Source: Salvelinus alpinus (taxonomy: Eukaryota; Chordata; Actinopteri; Salmoniformes; Salmonidae). Taken from it: a stretch of 64,000 nt of DNA. The stretch spans positions 64,610,575 through 64,674,574 of the forward strand of contig NC_092093.1 of the NCBI RefSeq assembly GCF_045679555.1, given 5' to 3'. The stretch's first letter is position 1; each line of letters opens with the position of its first letter. Below, one piece after another: positions 1-10,909 of the stretch. The notes beneath the pieces are model-generated. The model was not told where the DNA came from, ran no database searches, and saw only the letters and a list, made by a program, of their open reading frames with translations. The translations under genes were made by a program, and so were the position numbers.

Positions 1-101
1 ATACATTTCTGAGCCTCAATACTTTCTTTTTACAGCATACCTAGTTCTCATTCAATGTGTCGACGTGGGTGGGATTGACTGATTGGTTGATCATTTACCA
101 G

Positions 102-1096
102 GTGGTGCACAGGGACCTGAAGCCCAGTAATATCCTGTATGTGGATGAGAGTGGGAACGCTGAGTCCATCAGGATCTGTGACTTTGGTTTTGCCAAGCAG
201 CTGAGAGCTGAGAATGGCCTGCTGATGACGCCGTGCTACACAGCTAACTTTGTAGCTCCAGAGGTATGTACCGTGACAAACTCTCTCTGATGTTCTCTAT
301 GTGTGTGTACCATCTCATCCACTAATCATACAGTATGTGTTTTCTAGGTGTTGAAGAAGCAGGGTTATGATGCTGCCTGTGACATCTGGAGTCTGGGAGT
401 CCTACTCTACACCATGCTGACAGGGTAAGACTGTGTCTGTTTTATCTGTGTGAATATGGCTGTTTGTGTATTTGCAATTGTTTACCCTTCTCTCCTTTCC
501 TTTGCTCTCCAGGTTCACTCCATTTGCCAATGGTCTAGAGGACACTCCAGAGGAGATCCTGGCTCGGATCGGTAGCGGGAAGTTCTCTCTGACCGGAGGA
601 TACTGGAATTCTGTCTCAGCCGAGGCCAAGGTACACACACACCGAAGCCAAGGGAATGTTACCAACATTCAAACACGATATTCAATGGGGAATAATAATG
701 TTGTAAAATGTTTTTGACCTCTGACCTGTAGGAGCTGGTGTCTAAGATGTTACACGTGGACCCCCACCAGCGTTTGACGGCTGGCCAGGTGTTGCGTCAT
801 CCCTGGGTCACACAACGCGACCAGCTGCCCAAATTCACACTCACCAGACAGGATGCTCCACACCTGGTCAAGGTAACACACTCTGTCCCACTATATTTTG
901 TCTTTTTCATATACAGTGATGTGTGTTGCAATATTTTAATGACTTCAAATAAAGTTTGATTTGATTTGTGCAGGGCGCCATGGCAGCAACCTACTCTGCC
1001 CTCAACAGGAACGTTCCACCTGTCCTGGACCCTGTGGGATGTTCCACTCTGGCCCAACGGAGGGGGATGAAGAAACTCACATCCACTGCCCTCTGA
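102..1096 (+). CDS. rps6ka3: Ribosomal S6 kinase 2 (RSK2), last five coding exons; gene enters from the left
   Basis: Serine/threonine kinase acting downstream of ERK. Only the end of the C-terminal kinase domain is here. Coding exons by splice sites and phase: 102-263, 348-424, 513-630, 732-872, 974-1096 (stop TGA 1094-1096). Visible motifs are the catalytic loop HRDLKPSN, the DFG motif in CDFGFAKQL, the activation-segment [11 protein letters not shown], and the helix [16 protein letters not shown]. The protein ends in [13 protein letters not shown], the RSK C-terminal tail with a PDZ-binding terminus. The tail fits RPS6KA3 better than RPS6KA1, A2 or A6 as I recall them, and the neighbours EIF1AX and MAP7D2 agree. 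Introns are small (84-109 bp). The last intron ends in an AATAAAGTTTGATTTGATTT-like LINE tail just before the acceptor. Which salmonid duplicate this is cannot be told from the window. Confidence 0.95.
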
Positions 1097-1836
1097 CCTT
1101 TAACCTTTCACCCCGGACTTATAACCTTGCTGGAGGTCTGTTCAGACAGACGGGCAGACCTGGTCCCTCAGGTGACCTGGACAGAACTCTGATGCACCTG
1201 GGACCCCCCTGACCCTTCTCTGTTAGGAACTAACCCAGTGGTTTCCACCCCTGGTGCCAGAGAGATAGAACTACAGCCTGTAGCTCTGTTGGACCACAGC
1301 TGGTGGTGACCACTAACATTGTATCGTCTCTCCAGTCTTTGCTTTGTACAATCAGCGTTGCCTCTAGATACTCAAGAGACACGTGTCAGGAACATGAATG
1401 TGCTGTATATAGATGTATGTATGTATGTACTTCTGGGAACATTTGAGAGATACCTGCATATGCATTTAAGACCCAATTTATGATGAACTGTATAACTGTA
1501 GCTCTGTGTGTAAACCTTAAGTAGCCTCTTTAGTGACCGAGTCATTACAGGGACAAAACTAGTGATGTCATCAGAGGGAGAGCAAATGGGACTTCCACTG
1601 ACCGTGCCCTCTATATTGAGACAAGCTCCTCCCAGTCAGCCACAACATCCAATCAGAGTGACGGGAATGAGGTCCAATCATGGCTTTGGTTAGGCCAGTC
1701 TGGGTACCGCCTACCCTGTCCACACCAACTCAGCTCTACAGACACTAAGGTAAACGTTATCCTGGACCAGTGTTAAGCGGTGGTTAGCTGGGCAACGAGT
1801 CTGTGGCTTGCCCTGTGTGCATGTTGCTGCCTTATA

Positions 1837-2842
1837 CAGTGCCCTCTGTAATTATTATTTTGTCTTCTATTGGCTCTATACTCAGTAAGTTTGGATTTAA
1901 AATCAAACAATGACTGAGGTTAAAGGGAAGACTGTCAGCTTTCATTTGAGAGCATCTTCATCCTTATCCAGGTGAACCGTTTAGAAATTATAGCCTTTTT
2001 CTATTGAGACAAATTCACTTGTGTGTATTTTTTAAGTAGTCAAAAGTTAAGTATTTGGTCCCATATTCATAGCACGCCTACATCAAGGTTGTGACTCTAC
2101 AAATTTGTTGGATCCATTTGCTGTTTGTTTTGGTTGTGTTTCAGATTATTTTGTGCCCAATAGAAAATAATGTTAAAGAATGTAGTGTGTCATTTTGGAG
2201 TCACTTTTATTGTAAATAAGAATAGAATGTTTCTGAACACTTCTACATTAATGTGGACGCTACCATGATTACGGATAATCAGGAATTACTCGTGAGTAAT
2301 GATGAGTGAGAAAGTCACAGATGCACAAATATCATACCCACAAGACATGCTAACCTCTCACCATTACAATAACAGGGGAGGTTAGCATGCATAGAAATGC
2401 TAACCTCCCCTGTTATTGTAATGGTGAGAGGTTAGCATGTTCTATTCTTATTTACAATAAAAGTGACTTCAAAATGACCCAATACATTCTTTACCATTAA
2501 TTTATATTGGGCACAAAATAATCTGAAACACAACCAAAACAAACAACAAATGTATCCAACAAATGTGTAGTCACAAGCTTGATGTAGTCATTGCGTGCTA
2601 GGAATATGGGACCAAATACTACACTTTGACTGCTTTAATAGACACAAGTGAATTTGTCCCAATGCTTTTGGTCCCCTAAAATGTGTGTGTGTGTGTAGGG
2701 GGGGGGGTACTATGTACCAAAAGTACTGTAATTTCTAAACGGTTCACCCGATAGGGATGAAAATACCCTCAAAATAAGGTGACAGTCTGCACTTTAACCT
2801 CATGGTCATGGTTTGATTTCCCAATAATCCCAGAGGACACTG
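1837..2842. mobile_element. Palindromic Tc1/mariner-type MITE (foldback), about 1 kb
   Basis: The ends are CAGTGCCCTCTGTAATTATT and its near-perfect reverse complement, each bordered by TA (1835-1836 and 2843-2844), the Tc1/mariner target duplication. The arms match each other through almost the whole element. The centre near 2345-2440 is a tight hairpin in which the ACCTCTCACCATTACAATAA block is followed by its reverse complement. There is no transposase ORF. It lies in the presumed RSK2 3'UTR, so a transcript would carry a long double-stranded stem. Confidence 0.8.
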
Positions 2843-3709
2843 TATTTCCTGGTCCCAAGGAGCATTTGAATGGATGAAGCTGTGAAGAGACTGAGTCTGG
2901 CACTGAACTGTCAATAATGTACTAGTACAGCACCTCAGGGTTCTAGGAGATTAAATACAATGCATTTTAGAAATCCATTAACTAAGTCATGTAAGCACAC
3001 AGGTGGGGGTGGGAGAGGCCCTTGGATGTAGAAATATGTGGATAGAACGGACATGATATTTTCTGATGAATTTAACCTGCTGTCTGGAATGATATGACAG
3101 TTGGGGACATAATCCAGTATGTTACTGTCTGGAATGATATGACAGTTGTGGAAGTAATCCAGTATGTTACTGTCTGGGCCTGCTGGCACATGCTGACTTC
3201 TTGTCAATCCCTTTAAAGTGCTGTCTGTCTAATAGAATGAAGAAAACTGTAGCTATCAATGACTTGTAGCGGTATTATTGAACTAATGATCTGATTCTGG
3301 ATCAGTAGTGAACTTCTACCTATTTGATTTCTCTCCCTCTGCTCTTCTGGATGTGTTGTAACACACACAGTCTTTCAGTTTCTGATTGACTGTTAAGTGC
3401 TTAGCTGTAAGGTTGTGTGTTTGAGCAGTTTGTATGTTGTTTTGAGAGTAGATGAGATGCATTGCTTCTCTCTTTGGGACGGTTTCCTTGACACAGATTG
3501 CACCTTTTCCTGGACTTAAAAGCAATTTCAATGGAGAATCTGTCCAAGACTAGGCACAATATATGTCTGGGAAACCAGCCTTTTGTGTCCCAGTCTCTTT
3601 CCTCTGTCCCTGTGGAGATACAGTGTCCTTCCATCCATCCTGCTGCTACCGTCTCCTCTCTCTGGTTTTGTATCTCAGTGGAGTCACAGTAGGACTTTGT
3701 ATTGAACAT

Positions 3710-3715
3710 AATAAA
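3710..3715 (+). other. Poly(A) signal AATAAA, candidate end of rps6ka3
   Basis: A canonical hexamer in the sequence ACATAATAAAACAG, 2.6 kb after the RSK2 stop. The only opposing gene-like signal is the - strand hexamer at 3775-3780, which suggests convergent transcript ends. Confidence 0.45.
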
Positions 3716-3774
3716 ACAGGCCTTCAGTACACGACTGTGTTTTTCACTGACCAGTAAATACTATAGAAAGGCTT

Positions 3775-3780
3775 TTTATT
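3775..3780 (-). other. Poly(A) signal AATAAA on the minus strand
   Basis: TTTATT on the + strand reads AATAAA on the - strand, 43 nt beyond the stop codon of the candidate exon at 3823-3942. The spacing suits a compact 3'UTR. It could also end a long 3'UTR of the C2H2 gene. Confidence 0.45.
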
Positions 3781-3822
3781 CAGAGAGCATGTCAATAGTG
3801 TAGAGAACAAAGCATCAGACAT

Positions 3823-3942
3823 TCAGTAATGGAACCAGTCGACATCAAAGGGCTCCTTGTTGGGCAGGGCTACAGTGTCATTCGGGTTCATCTCTATTGG
3901 CCAGAGAAAGTTCACTTGGCTTCCTATTGGACCAGAGAGTTC
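3823..3942 (-). CDS. Candidate 3'-terminal coding exon of an unidentified minus-strand gene
   Basis: On the - strand an acceptor (ACAGTAG) at 3943-3944 is followed by an open frame of 39 codons that ends in PNKEPFDVDWFHY and TGA at 3825-3823. A poly(A) signal follows after 43 nt. The composition (Trp, Phe, Asp, Asn, no low complexity) looks like real protein rather than noise. The phase is 0 at the acceptor, matching the candidate donor at 4578. I do not recognise the protein. It could be a chance frame inside a UTR. Confidence 0.3.
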   Translation of the reverse strand, partial: ELSGPIGSQVNFLWPIEMNPNDTVALPNKEPFDVDWFHY

Positions 3943-4929
3943 CTACTGTATACATGGGGTGTATTCAGTGAGGTGAAACATTCAGAGTGTTGCAGATAGA
4001 AATGTAATAGAGTTGACACTATACCCTATTCTACATGACAGACATCCCATATGTTTAACAAAGTATTTGTTCTATACAAAACATTTCTATGGCTATGTTG
4101 CACCCACTAAACCTACCCATAGTGCTGTACTACTCACCCTGGAGTACTGTAGGAAATAAACAAGTGCAGATAAAGAGAAAAGTGCAGAACCAGAAGGAAA
4201 AATGGATTAAACCTCAAAGGATCAGGAATGGTCTAATAATATACTCTATAATCTCAACACCAACATTAACTCAGAAGCACTAAATTACATTTTATAAATG
4301 TGTGACTATCACATTTTACGTAAAGATACTTACAGGTAATGTTGTGTAAGACAACTCTATAGATCTAAATGTATAGAATACAAAAGATTAAACTGAATTC
4401 TCTCTATATGAATGACAGATTATGGATAGAAGGCTAAATGCACATCATATAGGATATTATGGGGCTTATAAAGGGCTTACAACATTTTAAAGACACCTGG
4501 CCTTCAAGGTAGCAGTGACAAACAAATACTGTACATATGGCTCAGTCTTTTCAGTTTCCATCTACGTGAGCTGGTACCCGTGTCTCACTGGGCTGGCTCC
4601 GGCGGGCCTGCTCCCACCTGGGGCCAAAGCCAGGCCACTGGTACTTTTCAGCTGGCATTTACATAATGGCTAACTGTGAACTTTAACACCTTCTCACAAA
4701 GCAAATGTTTTGATGATGCAGAGGTTGTTGATTCTGCTACTACTGTAATTTCTCCTATTCGGTCTGTATCGATAAAACAGTTCATCTCCTGTAAAAACCA
4801 AGTACTAGATCTATTCAGAGGATTTGATCCCAGTCTCAGTGTTCTCCTGTACAGAAATAATCATTGATAAAGTTCCCAGGTCAGTTTTTCATGTCAGAGG
4901 GAGGGGTATGGTTATGGGACAAAAAGGGG
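3943..4929. other. Interval between the candidate 3' exon and the C2H2 exon
   Basis: Apart from the small frame at 4551-4658, I see only AT-rich, unassigned sequence. It may be 3'UTR of the C2H2 gene. No repeat was recognised. Confidence 0.4.
4551..4658 (-). CDS. Candidate small ORF or upstream exon of the same unidentified minus-strand gene
   Basis: From ATG 4658-4656 the frame reads MPAEKYQWPGFGPRWEQ, then RRSQPSETR and a stop at 4553-4551 (35 aa). It can also be read as an exon running from an acceptor CCAG before 4651 to a donor CGG|GTACCA at 4578. That donor is phase 0, like the acceptor of the 3823-3942 exon. The aromatic-rich composition is coding-like. Its identity is unknown and the donor is weak. 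Confidence 0.22.
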   Translation of the reverse strand: MPAEKYQWPGFGPRWEQARRSQPSETRVPAHVDGN

Positions 4930-6543
4930 TTAAAGCACAGATTGAGATTCTATTTCTATGGTTATAAGTTCTTCTTCTTTGATGTCTTGTAGATGGGCGT
5001 GGTTATCTTGTAGAGAGGCAGGGTTGTTGTGTAGAGGGGCTGTACTATGATTCATTGTTTTATCAGGTTTTTTGAGTTTCCCAGACTGCTGGTCTAGCTG
5101 CTCCTGGTTGCGTCTGAGAGAGTGGTTTCTCAGGTGGGCAGTGAGGCCCCTCTGGGTCAGCTGGTAGATGCGACACTCATAACAGTAGTAGGGTGTCACG
5201 GACAAGTGTCTAACCTGATGTTTTAGGAAGCTGTCGATCGAGTTAAAGGTTTTTCCACACTCCTCACAGTGTGGGACCCTGCCCGGGTGTTCCAAGTCAT
5301 AGTGCTTTTTCGTCGTGTACTTTCGCAGGATCTCCAGGGAGCAGAAGGAGCAGCGGAACGTCAACTTGTGAACACTGGTATGGCAACGAGAGTGCTTGTC
5401 CAGGCTAGTTTGGTTTCTGTGGTATATGTTACAGAGTGGGCAGAAGAATTTCTTCTCATGGCTGGGTTGGTATTGATTCTGCTGCACCTGGGCTGTCAGG
5501 TAAGCATCATAAGCCTTTTTCTGCTGCTCCCGCGCTTCCTGGGCTTTCTGGGCTTTCAGGTAAGCATCATAGGCCTTCATCTTCTGCTCCTGGGCTCCCT
5601 GGGCTTTCTGGATAGTCTCCAATGCCTTCTTCTTCTTCTTGTCATCATTTACACGGTGGAAGCGGATGTGAGTCCTCAGGGACCTCTTAGTTGTGTAGTG
5701 TTTGGGGCAGAGTGGCACTGGGCAGGTGTATTTTGCATCATTGCAGCAGCCGGTCTTGTGCTCCATTAACTCACTTCGGGACTGGAAGGTGTTGCTGCAC
5801 TGTGGGCAGCGGAACCCTGCCACCCTCTTCTTCTTTCGCTTCTTCTCTTCTTCCTCCACAGTCTGACCTTTCTGTCTCTCCCGCTCTTCCTCCCTCGCCC
5901 TCTCTGCAATCATCTTCCACTCATCTTCCTCTGTTTTCTTCCTCTCTTGCTCCCATCTCCACCACTGCGGCCCCGGGAGCTTTTTCCGTCTCCCTTTTTT
6001 CACCCACATCCCTTCCATCCTGCCCTCTCCCCTCTCCTCTATCCTCCATCCCTCCTCCTCCTCCTCCCCTAACACATATTCTCTCCATTCCTCCTCCTCT
6101 GGTTTTGAGTTTTCTATCACAAACACCTCCACCTCATGCGCCGTCACATTCATTTTCTCCATCATCCATTCTTTCATTCTGCCCTTTCCCTTCATCCTCT
6201 CTTCCCTGTGAATCTCTGTTACCATGGCATCACAGCCTCCTTCCTCTCCTTCATCTTGGTGAGAGTGTGAGTATTCCATCCCATACTCTCCTCCCTCTTT
6301 CTTCCTTTCTCCTGTGTGTGAGTCTCCTATTTTCACCACTCTAATCTGGTCATAGCTCCCTGCAATGCTTGCGTCCTCCCCAACATTTTCCTCTTTGATT
6401 GAACTAAACAACTTCTTGATTGAGCCCAACGAATTGTTTGAGCGATTCACCTGCGAGTCCACCTCTCTGTCCACTGGCTCCTCCTTGATGCCAGTCTTTT
6501 TTACTTCCAACACCCCAGTCCCCTTTGCACTCTCAGCGGACAC
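4930..6543 (-). CDS. C2H2 zinc-finger protein, terminal coding exon
   Basis: This open exon codes about 537 residues and ends at 4930. The acceptor on the - strand (TTCATCTCACAG) places the first exon base at 6543, phase 0. An in-frame ATG at 6558 lies in the intron and is probably not used. Residue positions here count from that ATG. There is an N-terminal region with IKEEP (residues 24-28) and SIKEE, then a long Glu/Arg/Lys-rich stretch (about 110-245). Six C2H2-type fingers follow at roughly 247-272 (its last ligand is Cys, HKTGCC), 274-300, 368-396, 400-426, 428-452 and 456-480. Between fingers 2 and 3 is a 20-residue tandem repeat around KAYDAYL. The C-terminus has a third IKEE. IKEE fits the SUMOylation consensus psi-K-x-E. 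The protein is likely a nuclear DNA-binding regulator. The missing N-terminus may be the THAP exon at 17130-17417. Confidence 0.8.
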   Translation of the reverse strand: MSAESAKGTGVLEVKKTGIKEEPVDREVDSQVNRSNNSLGSIKKLFSSIKEENVGEDASIAGSYDQIRVVKIGDSHTGERKKEGGEYGMEYSHSHQDEGEEGGCDAMVTEIHREERMKGKGRMKEWMMEKMNVTAHEVEVFVIENSKPEEEEWREYVLGEEEEEGWRIEERGEGRMEGMWVKKGRRKKLPGPQWWRWEQERKKTEEDEWKMIAERAREEERERQKGQTVEEEEKKRKKKRVAGFRCPQCSNTFQSRSELMEHKTGCCNDAKYTCPVPLCPKHYTTKRSLRTHIRFHRVNDDKKKKKALETIQKAQGAQEQKMKAYDAYLKAQKAQEAREQQKKAYDAYLTAQVQQNQYQPSHEKKFFCPLCNIYHRNQTSLDKHSRCHTSVHKLTFRCSFCSLEILRKYTTKKHYDLEHPGRVPHCEECGKTFNSIDSFLKHQVRHLSVTPYYCYECRIYQLTQRGLTAHLRNHSLRRNQEQLDQQSGKLKKPDKTMNHSTAPLHNNPASLQDNHAHLQDIKEEELITIEIESQSVL

Positions 6544-6619
6544 CTGTGAGATGAACAAGAAGTGTTTAGTTATTAAATTTAAGTTACAGTGTTTGGGCTA
6601 CACTTGGTTTAAGAAACTG

Positions 6620-7717
6620 TAGGCTAGGCCTGGAAGACACATTTTAGATAGCCATAAAGTTTAAGAACAAAAAAATACCATAAGAACAAAAAATATGGTT
6701 TTGTTGGTGGTGTGGAGTGGGATAGGTGAAAGACATGAACTACTTAATTGGCGGCAAATGTTTAAAGCATTGCGCCGCCATCTTCTTTACTATAGGGCTG
6801 AAACTTTAATTGTTCACTTAAAATGTATGCCACACAAAAACCCATTGATTTCAAAAGTTTAACAAATCATAAAACTATGCACAAGCACTACTTTTAAAGA
6901 AGTACACTGATTTTTACAAGAACTGTGCAGATGCCAAGTTTGGTAAAAAATCATTTTGGTAAAATCTGTTTTTTTGTGTGTCCATATTTTCCAAAAACTG
7001 CCTGGACCAGACCAAATCTGAACCAATCACAGATGTTTGTTTCACAAGTTTGTACAGACAAAGTACAGCACTCTAGAGTACAGTACATTAGTGTACTCAA
7101 ATTTAGTGTGCTCTACTGTGTACTGTACAATACTCTACTTTTCTTTACTGTACTCTACTGTCCAAATTTGTGAACCCAACTGTCGTTTGTGACTACTACG
7201 ATTTCCCATTGTAGCCAATTCAATTGCTGAAATTCCGTTACTGATTTATCTGAAATTCCGTTACTGATTTGGTAACAGTTTTCAAGTTCTAATCAATAAA
7301 AAAATTCCTAAACAAAATTGATTTCAGTAAAAACACAAACTAATTGATAGGTCTACCTTTACTTGTTACTTCTGTGAACTTTCACTATCCTCCCTCATGA
7401 GGGAGAGAAATTAGAAAATATCTTAAAGATACAGTATGTGGATTTTTTAAAATGGAATTTCAAGGCACAGAGCAATGTTTCTTAAACTTACACAAGGCAA
7501 CATTTCGTCAAGTGTTAATATTAGTTGGCAACGGTCTTTACGTTAACATTATTGTATTTTTATGTATTTCTAATACCTTTTAAGACTTTTTCTTGCAGAT
7601 GTTTTCTAAGACCTCTTTTCCATCTGTTTGACCAGAAATCAAAGCCTTTGCTTAATACAAAAAAATTTGGGATGATAAATGGTTGAAAAATGTAAATATG
7701 CCTTAAAGCCCACACCA
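6620..7717. other. AT-rich stretch with no recognised gene or repeat
   Basis: It lies upstream of the C2H2 exon on the - strand, so it is probably intronic. A minus-strand AAGATGGCGGCGC motif near 6775-6787 looks like a vertebrate start context, but its frame closes after 13 codons. A (C)TACTGTAC-rich patch lies near 7060-7170. I see nothing else. Confidence 0.4.
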
Positions 7718-7725
7718 GTAGAAAG

Positions 7726-10420
7726 TAGAGGTCGACCGATTAATCTGGATGGCCGATTAATTAGGGCCGATTTCAAGTTCATAACAAAATCGGTAATTGA
7801 CCTTTTTGGACGCCGGTTATGGCCGATAACATTGCAATCCACGAGGAGACTGCGTGGCAAGCTAACCACCTGTTATGCGAGTGCAGCATCAAAAGGACCT
7901 TGTGGCTGCAAGGAGCCAAGGTAAGTTGCTAGCATTAAACTTATCTTATAAAAACAATCAATCTTCACATAATCACTAGTTAACTACACATGGTTGATGA
8001 TATTACTAGGTTAACTAGCTTGTCCTGCGTTATATAATCAATGCGGTGCCTGTTAATTTATCATCGAATCACAGCTTACTTCAACTTCGCCAAACGGGTG
8101 ATGATTTAACATAAGCGCATTCCCGAAAAAGCACAATCGTTGCACAAATGTGTCTAACCATTAACATCAATGTCTTTCTTAAAATCAATACAAAGAAGTA
8201 TATATTTTTAAACCTGCATATTTAGTTAAAAGAAATTCATGTTAGCAGGCAATATTAACTAGGGAAATTGTGTCACTTCTCTTGCGTTCAGTGCAAGCAG
8301 AGTCAGGGTATATGCAGCAGTTTGGGCTGCCTGGCTCGTTGAGAACTGTGTGAAGACCATTTCTTCCTAACAAAGAACGTAATTAATTTGCCAGAATTTT
8401 ACATAATGACATAACATTGAAGGTTGTGCAATGTAACAGCAATATTTAGACTTAGGTTTGCCACCCATTCGATAAAATACAGAACGCTTCGCAATGATAG
8501 TTACCGGATTTAACCATATTAATGACCAAAGGCTCTTATTTCTGTGTGTTTATTATATTATAATTAAGTCTATGATTTGATATTTGATAGAGCAGTCTGA
8601 GCGGTGGTAGGCAGCAACAGGCTCGTAAGCATTCATTCAAACAGTACTTTACTGCATTTGCCAGCAGCTTTTAGCAATGCTTGAAGCACAGCACTGTTTA
8701 TATGACTTCAAGCCTATCAACCCCAGAGATTAGGCTGGCAATACTAAAGTGCCTATAAGAACATCCAATAGTCAAAGATAAATGAAATACAAATGGTATC
8801 GAGAGAAATGGTTAACAGGTCATAATTCCTATAATAACTTGCGGCTGAACATGAAAGGGGTTTCTTTGTTATTTTACCGTTCATGTCTTCCATAGAGAAT
8901 GTCTTGATCTACTTCAAATAAGGTCTGTGTTTCATGCAGGCTTAAACCGCCTCAGCTTTTTGATACTCATGTAAATCTCGTTAAAATAAGGTAACGTTTG
9001 TCAACATATTTTCATAAATCCACTCTACAAAAAAAAAATATTTTTGCCTATATTTAGCCAATATTGATCAGAGTTACCTGCACTGAACGCAAGAGAAGTG
9101 ACACAATTTCCCTAGTTAATATTGCCTGCTAACATGAATGGATATCTACACAGTTATCAAATTGGCAAGGTGTTATAAGACTAAACGAAACACAGACCTT
9201 ATTTGAAGTGAATCTAAAAACAGCCTATGGAATAAATAAATTAATGAAGGAACCGCTTTTCAGATTTTGCTGGAAGGTGTCATGGGAATTATGACTCACA
9301 CTTTGGTAGTCAATTATTACCATGGCCATTATTAAAATAGGATTTCCTGCATATAGAATTTACAATTGTTGTTTTCAACATTCATCACAGGTAACTTAAA
9401 CTCTAGTTTTATTATTCAAACAGTTGAGAGTAAGTGTCTCCTAAGCAGACACTTCAGTATCCTTGTCACTTCAGAGAGCTGTGACTGTGTGTGTACAATT
9501 ATATTCATTTTACAGATGGCAGAGAAAAGCAGAGATGCAGAGAAAAGCAGAGATGATGCTGTGCAACTCACTTTGACCACTCTTTACTGGCCAAACAGAG
9601 GCTGAGAGCCATTCAGGAAGAGTTTGGCCTTCCCAAACACAGCATCATCCAAGAAGTTCAAACTCGCTGGAACTCAACATTACACATGTTGCAGAGGATG
9701 TTTGAACAGAGGCGTACACTGAATGTGTATGCAGGTGAATACAGATACATCAGCAGTTTGTCTGCTGCACAGTGGGACATTGTCACTAACCTAATTGAGA
9801 CTCTGGCACCTATGGAGGAGGTGACACTGGAGATGAGCCACTCCAACTCTACAGCAGCACGCATCATCCCCAGTGTGTCGGTGCTGAAGCTTATGCTGCA
9901 GCAGGAGGATTCTTCTACTCAAGGCATCAACATTTTACGGAAGACCATGTTGGACAGTCTGACAAGGCGGTGCTCCGAGGCCGAGGAGACAAAAGTGCCT
10001 GGTGCTGGCAACTGTCCTGGATCCACGTTACAAGAGCTAGGCCTTCAGCTCAGAGACAGCACTAGAGAAATACAAAAGAGTGGCTGAAGGAGGAGTCTGA
10101 CCTACTAAGGAAACCAAATCCCAGAGCCACAGCAGAATGGACTAGTGAAGAGGAGGACCCAGATCCAGGTGCAAAGAGTCCAAGTAGATCAGCCACCCAG
10201 TCTGATGGACAGCCTCTACGCTAGAATCCTTGGAAGCCAAGAGGGCAGGGCTGTAGTCCAGCGCAGTTTTTAAATTGAGTTGGAGCGTTACCTCACAGAG
10301 CCTGTCATTGACAGAAAGAGCACCTTGTCTTTGGAGTGGTGGAAGCAGAATGAGGACAGACTTCAATCACTCGCTCCACTGGCAAAGAAGTTTCTGTCCC
10401 CCACCTTCTTCGGTCCCAAG
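7726..10420 (+). mobile_element. hAT transposon (salmonid TAGAGGTCGACCGATTA family), decayed, transposase on + strand
   Basis: It begins with the family terminal repeat TAGAGGTCGACCGATTA. Transposase remnants run from ATG 9516 (MAEKSRDAEKSRDD, stop at 9603) into an RNase-H-fold segment near 9605-9985 that contains LPKHSIIQEVQTRWNSTLHM and SAAQWDIVTNL. Later pieces are frameshifted. The N-terminal zinc-finger region and the first catalytic part are missing. The coding piece reaches ..KKFLSPPSSVPS at 10420, where the reading continues on the opposite strand in the inverted segment 10421-10909. The left flank is GTAGAAAG; I did not find its partner. Confidence 0.75.
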
Positions 10421-10909
10421 TAGAGGTCGACCGATTATGATTTTTCAACGCCGATACCGATTATTGGAGGACCATAAAAAGCCGATACCGATTAATCTGC
10501 CGATTAAAAAAAAAAAGTATTTATTTATTTGTAATAATGACAATTACAACAATACTGAATGAACACTTATTTTAACTTAATATAATACATCAATAAAATC
10601 AATTTAGCCTCAAATAAATAATGAAACATGTTCAATTTGGTTTAAATAATGCAAAAACAAAGTGTTGGAGAAGAAAGTAAAAGTGCAATATGTGCCATGT
10701 AAAAAGGCTAACGTTTAAGTTCCTTGCTCAGAACATGAGAACATATGAAAGCTGGTGGTTTCTTTTAACATGAGTCTTCAATATTCCCAGGTAAGAAGTT
10801 TAAGGTTGTAGTGCAGAAAGCAGAGCTTGTTTGCATGTTCCCCTGTCAGTCTGCTCCTCCACTTATCATAAATGATCCCCACCTCACTGAACACTCTCTC
10901 ACTTGGGAC
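10421..10909 (-). mobile_element. Inverted 3' end of the same hAT element
   Basis: On the - strand from 10909 the sequence codes VPSERVFSEVGIIYDKW, then a tail ending HYNLKLLTWEY. This is the conserved C-terminal hAT dimerisation region that should follow the + strand transposase ending at 10420. The piece ends in the family terminus TAGAGGTCGACCGATTATG at 10421. GTCCCAAG (10413-10420) and CTTGGGAC (10902-10909) border it as an exact 8-bp inverted pair. The segment has been flipped in place. Confidence 0.75.

Larger units (their letters stand above)
1097..3730 (+). other. rps6ka3: Probable 3'UTR of rps6ka3
   Basis: No coding exon is visible on the + strand after the RSK2 stop. A canonical AATAAA lies at 3710-3715, so a UTR of about 2.6 kb is the simplest reading, although earlier sites could be used. 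The stretch contains a 1-kb palindromic MITE (1837-2842) and a short tandem duplication near 3070-3170 (two copies of a ~50-bp unit beginning CTGTCTGGAATGATATGACA). UTR status is inferred. Confidence 0.5.

Noticed and set aside
5269-6344. Open frames on the + strand opposite the C2H2 exon (Ser/Pro/Leu-rich)
   Set aside because: They mirror the Glu/Arg-rich coding strand; no domain, no splice context.
6740-6790. First exon of the C2H2 gene at a minus-strand AAGATGGCGGCG
   Set aside because: The frame stops after 13 codons and the possible donor is weak; kept only as a remark.
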